Positions 50,380 through 59,845 of a DNA stretch of 64,000 nucleotides are shown piece after piece. The translations under genes were made by a program, and so were the position numbers. The DNA lies in the NCBI RefSeq assembly GCF_014217625.1, contig NZ_CP043641.1:3968001-4032000 (forward strand), written 5' to 3'. The notes under the pieces were generated by a model, which ran no database searches, was not told where the DNA came from, and worked only from the letters and a program-made list of their open reading frames with translations. Each line of letters begins with the position of its first letter. The stretch's first letter is position 1. This stretch comes from Leifsonia shinshuensis (GTDB lineage: Bacteria; Actinomycetota; Actinomycetes; Actinomycetales; Microbacteriaceae).

Positions 50380-50676
50380 ATGGCCAACATGAACGTCACG
50401 TACGGCGAGATGACCGATGCCGCCAACCGTCTCACCGCGGGCAAGGACGACATCACCGCGAAGCTGCACGAGCTCCAGAACCTCGTGAACGGGCTCGTCA
50501 ACGGCGGCTTCGTCACCGACCAGGCGTCCGGCGCGTTCCACACGTCGTACGAGCAGTTCACCAAGGGCACCACGGACGCCGTCAACGGCCTCGACGGGAT
50601 GTCGCAGTTCCTGACCAAGGCCGCCGACGCCCTCCAGAACGTCGACAGCGAGCTGGCCAAGGGCATCGGCGGCTGA
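50380..50676 (+). CDS. WXG100 family type VII secretion substrate (ESAT-6-like)
   Basis: This 98-residue ESX-type small secreted protein forms a helix-turn-helix. The first helix is YGEMTDAANRLTAGKDDITAKLHELQNLVNGL, the turn region reads NGGFVTDQASGAFHTSYEQF (Gly-Gly-Phe in place of the usual Trp-x-Gly), and the second helix is ALQNVDSELAKGI. Such proteins dimerise and are exported by the EccC/EssC motor, using a C-terminal signal that is not obvious here. A ribosome site CGAAGGGG precedes ATG 50380. It is a single-gene unit with its own promoter and terminator, probably highly expressed. Confidence 0.9.
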   Translation: MANMNVTYGEMTDAANRLTAGKDDITAKLHELQNLVNGLVNGGFVTDQASGAFHTSYEQFTKGTTDAVNGLDGMSQFLTKAADALQNVDSELAKGIGG

Positions 50677-50707
50677 GCCGTCGCAGCGCGCCTCCGCGCA
50701 ACGCCTC

Positions 50708-50739
50708 AGGGCGGCGTCCCGGCTTCGGGACGCCGCCCT
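50708..50739 (+). terminator. Terminator after the WXG100 gene
   Basis: A perfect 14-bp stem (AGGGCGGCGTCCCG at 50708-50721 with 50726-50739) has a 4-base loop and is followed by TTTC. It is a strong intrinsic-type hairpin 32 bases after the stop. Confidence 0.92.
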
Positions 50740-50780
50740 TTCGCTGTGCGCGGACAGCCCGCTAGCACGCCCTCGCTCAT

Positions 50781-50809
50781 TTGACCGCCCACCGCGCGGA
50801 CGATAGTAT
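50781..50809 (+). promoter_or_regulatory. Main promoter of the str operon (rpsL-rpsG-fusA)
   Basis: TTGACC (50781-50786) and TAGTAT (50804-50809) are separated by exactly 17 bases, a good housekeeping promoter. The leader to rpsL would be about 228 bases long and holds no other gene. Its role may be autoregulation, but no specific ribosomal-protein target could be identified. Confidence 0.75.
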
Positions 50810-51043
50810 TTATCGGGTGTGCGCTCTGTCGCGCGCTTGTTGTGTGCTCGCGAGAGCCGACACCGAGCGGGCCGGCACGTACTCATCCGATGGGCGGAGA
50901 GACCGCACGGAATCACCGCCCCCACGGCATATCGGCCATCGGTCCGATACTCCCCAACTCCTGATCGCCCGCGAAGCGGGTCGCTCGGGGTGCGGGGAAA
51001 AAGCAACAACTGTCACCGTGCAGTCCATATAAGGAGAAGTTCA

Positions 51044-51418
51044 GTGCCAACCATTCAGCAGTTGGTTCGGAAGGGCCGGACGCCGAAGGTCACCAAGACC
51101 AAGGCTCCCGCTCTGAAGTCCAACCCCCAGCAGCGCGGCGTGTGCACCCGTGTCTACACCACCACCCCCAAGAAGCCGAACTCGGCGCTCCGCAAGGTCG
51201 CGCGTGTCAAGCTCTCGAACGGGACCGAGGTCACCGCGTACATCCCCGGTGAGGGCCACAACCTGCAGGAGCACTCGATGGTGCTCGTCCGCGGCGGCCG
51301 TGTGAAGGACCTGCCCGGCGTTCGTTACAAGATCGTCCGCGGCGCCCTGGACACCCAGGCCGTCAAGAACCGCAAGCAGGCTCGCAGCCGCTACGGCGCG
51401 AAGATGGAGAAGAAGTAA
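51044..51418 (+). CDS. rpsL: 30S ribosomal protein S12
   Basis: S12 sits at the decoding centre of the 30S subunit. This copy has 124 residues, the usual length. The invariant [17 protein letters not shown] and [19 protein letters not shown] are present, and the lysines that change in streptomycin-resistant mutants (Lys43 and Lys88 by E. coli numbering) are wild type. GTG 51044 has AAGGAG at 51031-51036. It is the first gene of the str operon, and its stop overlaps the rpsG start by one base (TAATG). Confidence 0.99.
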   Translation: MPTIQQLVRKGRTPKVTKTKAPALKSNPQQRGVCTRVYTTTPKKPNSALRKVARVKLSNGTEVTAYIPGEGHNLQEHSMVLVRGGRVKDLPGVRYKIVRGALDTQAVKNRKQARSRYGAKMEKK

Positions 51419-51888
51419 TGCCTCGCAAGGGTCCCGCTCCGAAGCGCCCCGTCGTCGCCGACCCGGTGTACGGCTCGCCGGTCGTCAGCCAGCTCGTCAA
51501 CAAGATCCTCCTCGACGGCAAGAAGGGCCTCGCCGAGCGCATCGTCTACGACGCGCTCGAGGGCGTCTCGACCAAGTCCGGCCAGGACGCGGTCGCCACG
51601 CTGAAGAAGGCGCTCGACAACATCCGCCCGACCCTCGAGGTCCGCAGCCGCCGCGTCGGCGGCTCGACCTACCAGGTGCCGGTCGAGGTCAAGCCGCACC
51701 GCGCCAACACCCTGGCGCTGCGCTGGCTCACCAGCTACGCCAAGGGCCGTCGCGAGAAGACGATGACCGAGCGTCTCACCAACGAGATCCTCGACGCCTC
51801 CAACGGCCTCGGCGCCGCTGTCAAGCGCCGCGAGGACACGCACAAGATGGCCGAGTCGAACAAGGCCTTCGCGCACTACCGCTGGTAA
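51418..51888 (+). CDS. rpsG: 30S ribosomal protein S7
   Basis: S7 starts assembly of the 30S head domain and contacts tRNA in the exit site. The 156 residues show [20 protein letters not shown] at the start, typical of actinobacteria, and the conserved helices [22 protein letters not shown] and [17 protein letters not shown]. It ends with HYRW, the normal C-terminus. It is directly coupled to rpsL. In E. coli S7 represses its own operon, and whether that holds here cannot be seen. Confidence 0.99.
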   Translation: MPRKGPAPKRPVVADPVYGSPVVSQLVNKILLDGKKGLAERIVYDALEGVSTKSGQDAVATLKKALDNIRPTLEVRSRRVGGSTYQVPVEVKPHRANTLALRWLTSYAKGRREKTMTERLTNEILDASNGLGAAVKRREDTHKMAESNKAFAHYRW

Positions 51889-51922
51889 TGAATTTCGTCG
51901 TCCGGGCGTTGTACTCCTAGGA

Positions 51923-51942
51923 GTGCCGCGCCCGGGCGGCAC
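51923..51942 (+). terminator. Hairpin between rpsG and fusA
   Basis: GTGCCGC (51923-51929) pairs with GCGGCAC (51936-51942) around a 6-base loop in the 87-base gap before fusA. It has no T tract. It may moderate readthrough or mRNA processing rather than end transcription. Confidence 0.4.
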
Positions 51943-51975
51943 CCCTTCCACTCTCTACTCTTTCGGAGGAACCCT

Positions 51976-54090
51976 GTGGCACAGGACGTGCTCACCGACC
52001 TGAAGAAGGTCCGCAACATCGGCATCATGGCCCACATCGATGCCGGCAAGACCACCACGACCGAGCGCATCCTGTTCTACACGGGCGTCAACCACAAGAT
52101 CGGTGAGACGCACGACGGCGCGTCGACCACCGACTGGATGGAGCAGGAGAAGGAGCGCGGCATCACCATCACGTCCGCCGCGGTCACCTGCTTCTGGAAC
52201 AAGAACCAGATCAACATCATCGACACCCCGGGTCACGTCGACTTCACGGTCGAGGTGGAGCGCTCGCTCCGCGTGCTCGACGGTGCGGTCGCCGTCTTCG
52301 ACGCGAAGGAGGGCGTCGAGCCCCAGTCGGAGACCGTGTGGCGTCAGGCCGACAAGTACGTCGTCCCGCGCATCTGCTTCGTCAACAAGATGGACAAGCT
52401 GGGCGCCGACTTCTACTTCACCGTCGACACCATCGTCTCCCGCCTCGGCGCCAAGCCGCTGGTGATGCAGCTCCCGATCGGCTCCGAGTCCGACTTCGTC
52501 GGCGTCGTCGACCTGGTCGAGATGCGCGCGCTGGTCTGGCCGGGCGACGCCAAGGGTGATGTCACCATGGGCGCCAAGTACGAGGTCCAGGAGATCCCCG
52601 CCGACCTTCAGGAGAAGGCCGAGGAGTACCGCAACCGTCTCCTCGAGACCGTCGCCGAGACCGACGACGCGCTGCTCGAGAAGTTCTTCGGCGGCGAAGA
52701 GATCACCATCCCGGAGATCAAGGCGGCCATCCGCAAGCTCACCGTGAACAACGAGATCTACCCGGTCCTCTGCGGTTCGGCGTTCAAGAACCGCGGTGTC
52801 CAGCCGATGCTCGACGCCGTGATCGACTACCTGCCGTCGCCGCTCGACGTGCCGGCCATCGAGGCGCACAACCCGCGCGACGAGGAGCAGGTCATCCTGC
52901 GCCACGCCGACTCCACCGAGCCGTTCTCGGCCCTCGCGTTCAAGGTCGCCGTCCACCCGTTCTTCGGTCGTCTGACCTACGTGCGCGTGTACTCGGGCCG
53001 TGTCGACTCCGGCGCCGCGGTCGTGAACTCGACCAAGGGCAAGAAGGAGCGCATCGGCAAGATCTTCCAGATGCACGCCAACAAGGAGAACCCGGTCGAC
53101 TACGTCACCGCCGGCAACATCTACGCGGTGATCGGCCTCAAGGACACCACCACCGGTGACACCCTGAGCGACCCGGACAACCAGGTGGTCCTCGAGTCGA
53201 TGACCTTCCCGGAGCCCGTCATCGAGGTCGCCATCGAGCCGAAGACCAAGGCCGACCAGGAGAAGCTCGGCACGGCCATCCAGAAGCTCGCCGAAGAAGA
53301 CCCGACGTTCCGCACCGAGCAGAACCAGGAGACCGGTCAGACGGTCATCAAGGGCATGGGCGAGCTGCACCTCGACATCCTCGTCGACCGCATGAAGCGC
53401 GAGTTCAACGTCGAGGCGAACGTCGGCAAGCCCCAGGTGGCCTACCGCGAGACCCTGCGCCGCGCGGTCGAGAAGTACGACTACACCCACAAGAAGCAGA
53501 CCGGTGGTTCCGGTCAGTTCGCTAAGGTGCAGATCACCCTGGAGCCGCTCGAGGTGACCCCGGAGACCTCGTACGAGTTCGTGAACGCCGTCACCGGCGG
53601 TCGCGTCCCGCGCGAGTACATCCCCTCGGTCGACGCGGGCATCCAGGACGCGATGCAGGTCGGCGTTCTCGCCGGCTTCCCGACGGTGGGTGTCAAGGCG
53701 ACGCTCGTCGACGGTGCCTCGCACGACGTCGACTCCTCGGAGATGGCGTTCAAGATCGCCGGCTCGATGGCCTACAAGGAGGCTGCGCGCAAGGCGAACC
53801 CGGTGCTCCTCGAGCCGCTCATGGCGGTCGAGGTGCGTACGCCGGAGGAGTACATGGGCGACGTCATCGGCGACCTCAACTCCCGCCGTGGACAGATCCA
53901 GTCCATGGAGGACGCGAGCGGCGTCAAGGTCGTGCGCGCCAACGTCCCGCTGTCCGAGATGTTCGGCTACATCGGCGACCTGCGGTCCAAGACCTCGGGC
54001 CGCGCGGTGTACTCGATGCAGTTCGACAGCTACGCGGAGGTCCCGAAGGCTGTCGCCGACGAGATCGTCCAGAAGAGCAAGGGCGAGTGA
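51976..54090 (+). CDS. fusA: Translation elongation factor G
   Basis: EF-G is the GTPase that moves tRNA and mRNA through the ribosome and, with RRF, splits it. This copy has 704 residues. The G1 loop is [16 protein letters not shown] (about residue 20), switch 1 includes RGITITSA, G3 is DTPGHVDF, and G4 NKMD is in [13 protein letters not shown]. Domains II-V follow, with domain IV's [11 protein letters not shown] (about residue 512) and the late [16 protein letters not shown] 51976 has CGGAGGA upstream. It lies in the standard str order. Confidence 0.99.
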   Translation: MAQDVLTDLKKVRNIGIMAHIDAGKTTTTERILFYTGVNHKIGETHDGASTTDWMEQEKERGITITSAAVTCFWNKNQINIIDTPGHVDFTVEVERSLRVLDGAVAVFDAKEGVEPQSETVWRQADKYVVPRICFVNKMDKLGADFYFTVDTIVSRLGAKPLVMQLPIGSESDFVGVVDLVEMRALVWPGDAKGDVTMGAKYEVQEIPADLQEKAEEYRNRLLETVAETDDALLEKFFGGEEITIPEIKAAIRKLTVNNEIYPVLCGSAFKNRGVQPMLDAVIDYLPSPLDVPAIEAHNPRDEEQVILRHADSTEPFSALAFKVAVHPFFGRLTYVRVYSGRVDSGAAVVNSTKGKKERIGKIFQMHANKENPVDYVTAGNIYAVIGLKDTTTGDTLSDPDNQVVLESMTFPEPVIEVAIEPKTKADQEKLGTAIQKLAEEDPTFRTEQNQETGQTVIKGMGELHLDILVDRMKREFNVEANVGKPQVAYRETLRRAVEKYDYTHKKQTGGSGQFAKVQITLEPLEVTPETSYEFVNAVTGGRVPREYIPSVDAGIQDAMQVGVLAGFPTVGVKATLVDGASHDVDSSEMAFKIAGSMAYKEAARKANPVLLEPLMAVEVRTPEEYMGDVIGDLNSRRGQIQSMEDASGVKVVRANVPLSEMFGYIGDLRSKTSGRAVYSMQFDSYAEVPKAVADEIVQKSKGE

Positions 54091-54149
54091 CCCCGGTCAC
54101 TGCTCCCAGGCAACATCCCGTAACATAAGAAACCAATCCCGTAGGCCCT

Positions 54150-54171
54150 CCGGTCGAAATCCGTCGACCGG
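54150..54171 (+). promoter_or_regulatory. Hairpin in the fusA-tuf intergenic leader
   Basis: CCGGTCGA (54150-54157) pairs with TCGACCGG (54164-54171) around a 6-base loop, 33 bases before the tuf start and upstream of its GAGGAGG ribosome site. It may affect tuf mRNA stability or mark a processing site. TAACAT at 54121 could be a tuf -10, but no -35 is visible. Confidence 0.35.
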
Positions 54172-54204
54172 GGTGTCTGCACGAGAGTCCTGAGGAGGAC
54201 CACA

Positions 54205-55398
<1,194 letters not shown>

Positions 55399-55416
55399 GT
55401 CCCCGCGACTTCCTTG

Positions 55417-55450
55417 GAAGAGGGTCGGGCCTTCGGGCCCGGCCCTCTTC
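55417..55450 (+). terminator. Terminator after tuf
   Basis: A 15-bp stem with one G-U pair (55417-55431 with 55436-55450) closes a TTCG loop, a very stable combination, 18 bases after the tuf stop. Confidence 0.93.
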
Positions 55451-55525
55451 GGCGTTTCCGGGGTTCGTCACCGGCGTCGTCCGGGGCGCGTCACCGCGAC
55501 GACGACCCCGGTTCTTCACCAGGGG

Positions 55526-55554
55526 TTTACCTGACGCCGGGTCGGGCGCAGAAT
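55526..55554 (+). promoter_or_regulatory. Candidate promoter of a very short transcription unit
   Basis: TTTACC (55526-55531) and CAGAAT (55549-55554), 17 bases apart, each match the consensus at four of six positions. Transcription near 55561 would cover the 24-codon ORF at 55603 and end at the terminator at 55722-55748. Confidence 0.45.
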
Positions 55555-55602
55555 TGACGCACCGTTTCAACCGAACGGGTCCGTCGACGAAGGGAGACGC
55601 CT

Positions 55603-55677
55603 ATGGTGAGCATGGACCTCGCAAACCAGACCAAGCCGCTGACCGGAGAACGGACGAAGAGTTCGGACACCGCCTAG
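55603..55677 (+). CDS. Possible 24-residue peptide gene
   Basis: An ATG at 55603 has AGGGAG six bases upstream and opens a 24-codon ORF (MVSMDLANQTKP, then LTGERTKSSDTA) ending in TAG at 55675-55677. The peptide is hydrophilic, with no cysteine and no membrane segment. It is the only ORF in a unit of about 190 bases that has its own promoter-like and terminator sequences, between tuf and an opposing gene. It could be a real microprotein, a leader peptide, or chance within a small RNA. I cannot identify homologues. Confidence 0.4.
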   Translation: MVSMDLANQTKPLTGERTKSSDTA

Positions 55678-55721
55678 GCGGTCTTGGAACCACGAGAGCG
55701 GCGGCGCGAGGCGCCGTTCGG

Positions 55722-55748
55722 AGCGGGATCGGCGACGCCGATCCCGCT
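55722..55748 (+). terminator. Terminator of the short unit (may serve both strands)
   Basis: An 11-bp perfect stem AGCGGGATCGG (55722-55732) with its complement (55738-55748) encloses a 5-base loop and is followed by TT. It lies between the short ORF and the 3' end of the opposing AbiEi-like gene. Confidence 0.8.
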
Positions 55749-55755
55749 TTCCGCG

Positions 55756-56691
55756 TCATGGCCCGGACTCGAGACCGAGTTCGGCGAGTCGCCTCCGGGG
55801 TTCGAGCGGTACCCGCTCACTCCGTAGGAACTCCCGCATCAGATCGACCCGCCTTCCGGTGGCCCAGCGCCAGCGGATGACCCGAAGGCCGGCCCGCTCG
55901 ATCCGGCCGTCCCGCTCCGCCCGCGCTGCAAGAGCCTGCCGTACGTCCGCGAAGCGCCGGAACGCCGGATGCTGCAGCTTCTCGGCCCCGTCCGCTTCGC
56001 CCGCGAGTCCGAGCTCCGGCCAGCAGAAGTCGAGACGCGCGAAGGCTCCGAAGACGTCCTGCACGCGGACCTGCAGCTCCGGCGGCGGTGCCCCCGCGAG
56101 CGCCATCGTCGCGCGACTCACCGACTCGAGCGGGGACTCGGCCCTGCCATCCGCGAACCGTGCGACCGCGAGCGAGCGTCGCCGTTCCTCCGGATCGGGA
56201 AGCAGCTCAGCCGCCTCCACGAGCTCGCCCCGAGTGGCCAGCGGCGCGCGATCGCCGAACGCGTCCGTGTTCAGGGCATGGTCTGCGAGCACCACACCCT
56301 CCACGAACGACGTCCGCCCCGCAAGCGCAGCCACCGTCGCGGCGACCGGCGTCACTCGGAGCCCGTGCCTGCGCACCGGCGCCCGAGCATCCGGCCGCCG
56401 ATGGGAGACGACCCCGCGAGCGGCGCCCTCCACCGATCCCGACGCGATGACATGGATCGTCGCCGGGGGAGCGTTGAGGAGCGGAAGCCCGTGGAGCAGG
56501 GCCGCCGACCAGTACGCGAACACCGGAGGTCGCGCCCGGGTCGTGGCGAAGAGCTGCAGCCGTTCAAGCTGCTCCCGCCGCGAGCGGGACCGCCCGATCT
56601 GCTGAAGCGTCGCCTGGCGGCCCGGCTCGACGGTTCGGAGGTGGAGTCGGTGAAGCCGGGCCGACGCGGGGGATTCCTGGAGTGCGGTCAT
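55756..56691 (-). CDS. AbiEi-like/DUF559-like protein of unknown function
   Basis: This 311-residue protein has an N-terminal region (RLHLRTVEPGRQATLQQIGRSRSRREQL, then FAYWSAALLHGLPLL) that resembles the DNA-binding part of AbiEi-type antitoxin families common in actinobacteria. The C-terminal half has RLDFCWPELGLAGEADGAEK, which looks like the acidic strand pair of PD-(D/E)xK or Vsr/DUF559 nuclease-like folds. No partner toxin gene is next to it, and whether it is catalytic is uncertain. ATG 56691 is chosen, although an upstream extension of about 50 residues is open. It diverges from the glycosyltransferase genes. Confidence 0.6.
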   Translation of the reverse strand: MTALQESPASARLHRLHLRTVEPGRQATLQQIGRSRSRREQLERLQLFATTRARPPVFAYWSAALLHGLPLLNAPPATIHVIASGSVEGAARGVVSHRRPDARAPVRRHGLRVTPVAATVAALAGRTSFVEGVVLADHALNTDAFGDRAPLATRGELVEAAELLPDPEERRRSLAVARFADGRAESPLESVSRATMALAGAPPPELQVRVQDVFGAFARLDFCWPELGLAGEADGAEKLQHPAFRRFADVRQALAARAERDGRIERAGLRVIRWRWATGRRVDLMREFLRSERVPLEPRRRLAELGLESGP

Positions 56692-56832
56692 GTCCGCCAG
56701 CCTGCCGAGGGGGATCCGCGCCGCGGCGGGATCGCCGGAATCTGTGGACAAGCCGCCCGCGCCGCCGCGCGGTGGAGGGCATCGGGAGCATCCGTCAGAG
56801 CACGCTCCCAGGAATGCATATTTCACCTGCTG

Positions 56833-56850
56833 TAGTATGTGCGGCATACC
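56833..56850 (+). promoter_or_regulatory. Promoter with small palindrome before the glycosyltransferase operon
   Basis: TAGTAT (56833-56838) is a good -10 that would place transcription near 56845. GTATG-N5-CATAC (56835-56849) overlaps it and could be an operator. The leader before ATG 56851 would be only about 6 bases. Confidence 0.4.
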
Positions 56851-57852
56851 ATGTCGAGCCCTCCCGCCTACCCGATCTGCATCGTCGTGTGCTTCCGCAA
56901 CCCCGGCGACCTCGTCGACCACACTTTGAGCCAACTGGAACGTTTCGCGGAGGCAGAGCAGCTGATCCTGGTCGACGACGCGTCCACCGACGGCACCGCC
57001 GACCGGCTTCGTTCGTGGAGCGCGCGGAACCCGCGCAGCACCGTGATCGCCCTCGCGGAGAACCACGGACCGGCGCGCGCCCGCAACATCGCCGTGGGCC
57101 ACGTGCGGAGCGAGTACGTCTGGTTCGTCGACGACGACGACGAACCGGCGCCGGACGCCCTCGCCGTGTTCGCCCGCGCCATCCGGCACGGCGAGCCGCA
57201 CCTCGTGCTCGCGCGCGCCCGCTTCCGCTCCGCCGACGGCGCCGAGCGCTGGGCGGACGGCGTGGACGAGACCCGGGTCCTGGGACGTCAGGAGGCGCTC
57301 GCGAGCGTTCTGCGGGGCGACGTGCAGGGCTTCCTCTGGAGCAAGCTGTTCCACCGCTCCGTCCTCGGCGGCGAGCCGTTCGGCCACGACTATCCGCAGG
57401 AGGACTTCGTCGGGGTCGTCGGCGCGATCGAGCGCAGCGCCCGCATCGCGCTGTCGCCGGCGTCCGTCTACACCTATCTCGAGCGGCCGGACTCCGTCAG
57501 CCGCGGCCGGCGACCGGACTTCCACCGCTACGCCGCCGCCAGGGACGCGGCGGTCGAGGCCGCAGGGCGGGCCGGGCTCGACGGCGACCTCATCGCATAC
57601 TTCCGGCTCTGGTTCTACGCCCTCGCCGTCGCCTTCGTACCCGTGCGCCGGCGGGCGACGGCCGCGGACGTCGCCGAGGGGGTCCGTCTCGCGTCGGCGG
57701 AGCTGCGCGGGCTCGACCTCTCGGCCTGCGCCGCCTTCAACGCCCAGGCGGCCGTGCACGGCCGGATCATCCTGCTGACCGGCCGCCTCTACCCGGTGGC
57801 CCTGAAGCCCGCGCTGTGGCTCCACGACCTCCTCCGGAGGCTCCGCCGATGA
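56851..57852 (+). CDS. Family 2 glycosyltransferase
   Basis: This 333-residue cytosolic or membrane-edge transferase has a GT-A fold. Visible features are the nucleotide-sugar strand ICIVVCFRNPGDLVDHTL, LILVDDASTDGTADRL with the conserved aspartates, NHGPARARNIAVGH, and the metal-binding DxD as VWFVDDDDEPAPDAL (near residue 95). Near residue 190, YPQEDFVGVVG supplies the ED pair often acting as general base. The sugar and acceptor are unknown. It overlaps the next transferase by ATGA, so the three transferase genes form one operon, probably making a surface glycan. Confidence 0.9.
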   Translation: MSSPPAYPICIVVCFRNPGDLVDHTLSQLERFAEAEQLILVDDASTDGTADRLRSWSARNPRSTVIALAENHGPARARNIAVGHVRSEYVWFVDDDDEPAPDALAVFARAIRHGEPHLVLARARFRSADGAERWADGVDETRVLGRQEALASVLRGDVQGFLWSKLFHRSVLGGEPFGHDYPQEDFVGVVGAIERSARIALSPASVYTYLERPDSVSRGRRPDFHRYAAARDAAVEAAGRAGLDGDLIAYFRLWFYALAVAFVPVRRRATAADVAEGVRLASAELRGLDLSACAAFNAQAAVHGRIILLTGRLYPVALKPALWLHDLLRRLRR

Positions 57853-58769
57853 CATCCTTCGCTCGTGCGGTCTCGGTCGTCATCCCGACCATGAACACGC
57901 GCGCCGCCCTCCACGACGCCGTCGCGTCCGCGCTCGCACAGCGGGACGTCGAGGTCGAGGTCGTGGTCGCGATGAACGGCACCGGTCCGTCGCCGGTGTT
58001 CGTCGATCCGCGCGTCCGCGTCGTGCACTCGGACCCGGCCGACCGGGGGAACGGCGCGCGGATGGCGGGCATCCGTGCGGCGCGGCACGACCTGATCGCG
58101 CTGCTGGACGACGACGACACCTGGACGCCCCCCAAGCTGGCCGACCAGCTCGCCGCGATCGGGGCGCGCGGTGTCACGGGGGACAACTGGGTGCTCACCT
58201 GCTCCATCGCGGAGTTCGACACGGTGGCGCGGACCACGCGGGTCGTGCCCACCGAACCCGTGGCCGAGGTGGCCAGCATCTCCCGCTACCTCCTCGCGCG
58301 CCCCGGGCTCTACTCCGTCTCCCCGCAGTTCGCGTCGTCCACCATGCTGTTCCCGAAGACTCTCGCTCTGCGCGAGCCGTGGGACACGTCGGTGCGGCTC
58401 CACCAGGATTGGGAGTGGCTGATCCGGCTGGAACGCGCCCAGGGCACCCGGATGATGTGCCTGCCCGAGCCGCTCGTCGTGCGTCCGGTGAGCCACGCCG
58501 ACTCGATGACCACGGCGCCCGACTGGCGTTCGAGCCTGCAGTGGGGGGAGCGTCACCTGCGCGAGCATCCCGCGCGCATCCGCGGCGACTTCTTCCTGAT
58601 CTATCCGGCCGACCGGGCCGGACGGGCGGCGAGCCTGCGCGGGCTCCTGGCCTGCCTGGGCGCGGGAGTCCGCCACGGGAGGCCGGGCCTCGGAGCCTGG
58701 GCTTACTTCGGGGTGACCGTGCTGCGGGGACTCCGCAACGCGGTGCGGCGATCGGGGCCGGGCGCGTGA
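57849..58769 (+). CDS. Family 2 glycosyltransferase
   Basis: This 306-residue GT-A transferase has VSVVIPTMNTRAALHDAVASALAQ at the N-terminus. The metal-binding motif is in LIALLDDDDTWTPPKLADQL (near residue 80), and the acceptor-side ED-like block is RLHQDWEWLIRLERA (near 180). It is related in family, but not closely, to the preceding gene product. The C-terminal 70 residues are basic with a weak hydrophobic stretch, which may attach it to the membrane. It is coupled by overlaps on both sides. Confidence 0.9.
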   Translation: MTSFARAVSVVIPTMNTRAALHDAVASALAQRDVEVEVVVAMNGTGPSPVFVDPRVRVVHSDPADRGNGARMAGIRAARHDLIALLDDDDTWTPPKLADQLAAIGARGVTGDNWVLTCSIAEFDTVARTTRVVPTEPVAEVASISRYLLARPGLYSVSPQFASSTMLFPKTLALREPWDTSVRLHQDWEWLIRLERAQGTRMMCLPEPLVVRPVSHADSMTTAPDWRSSLQWGERHLREHPARIRGDFFLIYPADRAGRAASLRGLLACLGAGVRHGRPGLGAWAYFGVTVLRGLRNAVRRSGPGA

Positions 58770-59845
58770 AGGTCGGCTACGGCAGGGTGTGGGACACGTC
58801 GTACCCGCGCAATGCCCGGATCCGGGCGTACCTCCGCGACCGGTTCGGCGCGGACATCGCCGTGAACCGGCGCTGGGAGGGCTCCCGGCTGCGGCGCATC
58901 CCGCACGACATCGGCTCCCTGCTCGTCGGGCTGGGAGGAAAACAGCTCTACATCCTCGCCGAGTTCTCTCTGCCGTACGCCGTCGTGCTCTGGGCGGTCG
59001 CCCGCCTCAACCGCGGCGTGCTCGTGGTGGACGGCTTCGTCGGGCAGTACGAGACGATGGTCGAGGACTGGAAGAAGGCCCGCCCCGGCACGTTCCGCGC
59101 CCGCTGGTACGCGACCGTCGACCGGATCGCGTGCCGTCTGGCCGATCTCGTGCTCATCGACACGAGGGTGCGCGCGCAGGCGCTGGAGGCGTCCCACCCG
59201 GGAGCCGAGGTGCTCTCCCTGCCGGTCGGAGCGCCAGGCTGGGCGCGGCCGGCGGCAACGCGCAGACCGTGGACGGGCCGCGTCGAGGTGCTGTACTACG
59301 GCAACTACATCCCCCTGCACGGTCTCCCGGTCGTGCTCGCCGCCATCGAGCGGGCGACGCGGGAGGTCGACCTGGGCGTGACCCTCGTCGGCCACGGCGC
59401 CCCGCGCCCGGACATCGAGCGCCAGGCGGCACGACTCGGCATCGACCGCGTCTGCCGCTTCGTGGATCCGGTTCCCGAAGAGGAGCTGGCCGGGTTCATC
59501 GCCGACGCCGACGTCGTCCTGGGGATCTTCGGCGACTCGGACAAGGCCAGGAGCGTCATCGCCAACAAGGTGTGGCAGGGGCTCGCGTGCGGCAGGACGG
59601 TCATCACCCGGTCTTCGCCGGCGCTCGCCGAGATCGCCGAGGTCTGCGGCGAGCAGCTGGTCCAGGTGGACGGCGACGGCGAGGATGAGCTGGTCGCCGC
59701 GCTGGCGGCGGCCCTCGTCGAGACGCCCGGACGCCCGGCCGGAGTCGCGGCGGAGACGGCCGCCGCACTCGAGGAGTACGTGGCCTCCGAGTACGACCGA
59801 TTCGGCCGTCGCGTCGAGGATTTGCTCGCCGCACGGCGCCGCTGA
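58766..59845 (+). CDS. Family 4-like glycosyltransferase
   Basis: This 359-residue transferase has a GT-B layout. Its second Rossmann half is clear: VEVLYYGNYIPLHGLPVVLAAIERA, VTLVGHGAPRPDIERQA, then the ADVVLGIFGDSDKARSVIANKVWQGLACGRTVITRSSP block, which holds the donor-binding region. The usual E-x7-E motif of GT4 is only partly visible. The first half begins KVGYGRVWDTSYPRNARIRAYL, as in enzymes that make wall or capsule glycans. GTG 58766 overlaps the preceding stop. It is the last gene of the island before the S10 operon. Confidence 0.85.
   Translation: MKVGYGRVWDTSYPRNARIRAYLRDRFGADIAVNRRWEGSRLRRIPHDIGSLLVGLGGKQLYILAEFSLPYAVVLWAVARLNRGVLVVDGFVGQYETMVEDWKKARPGTFRARWYATVDRIACRLADLVLIDTRVRAQALEASHPGAEVLSLPVGAPGWARPAATRRPWTGRVEVLYYGNYIPLHGLPVVLAAIERATREVDLGVTLVGHGAPRPDIERQAARLGIDRVCRFVDPVPEEELAGFIADADVVLGIFGDSDKARSVIANKVWQGLACGRTVITRSSPALAEIAEVCGEQLVQVDGDGEDELVAALAAALVETPGRPAGVAAETAAALEEYVASEYDRFGRRVEDLLAARRR

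Noticed and set aside
55554..55880. A 108-codon plus-strand frame after tuf
   Set aside because: It runs through a strong terminator hairpin and into the opposing gene. Its composition is Arg/Gly-rich with no ribosome site.
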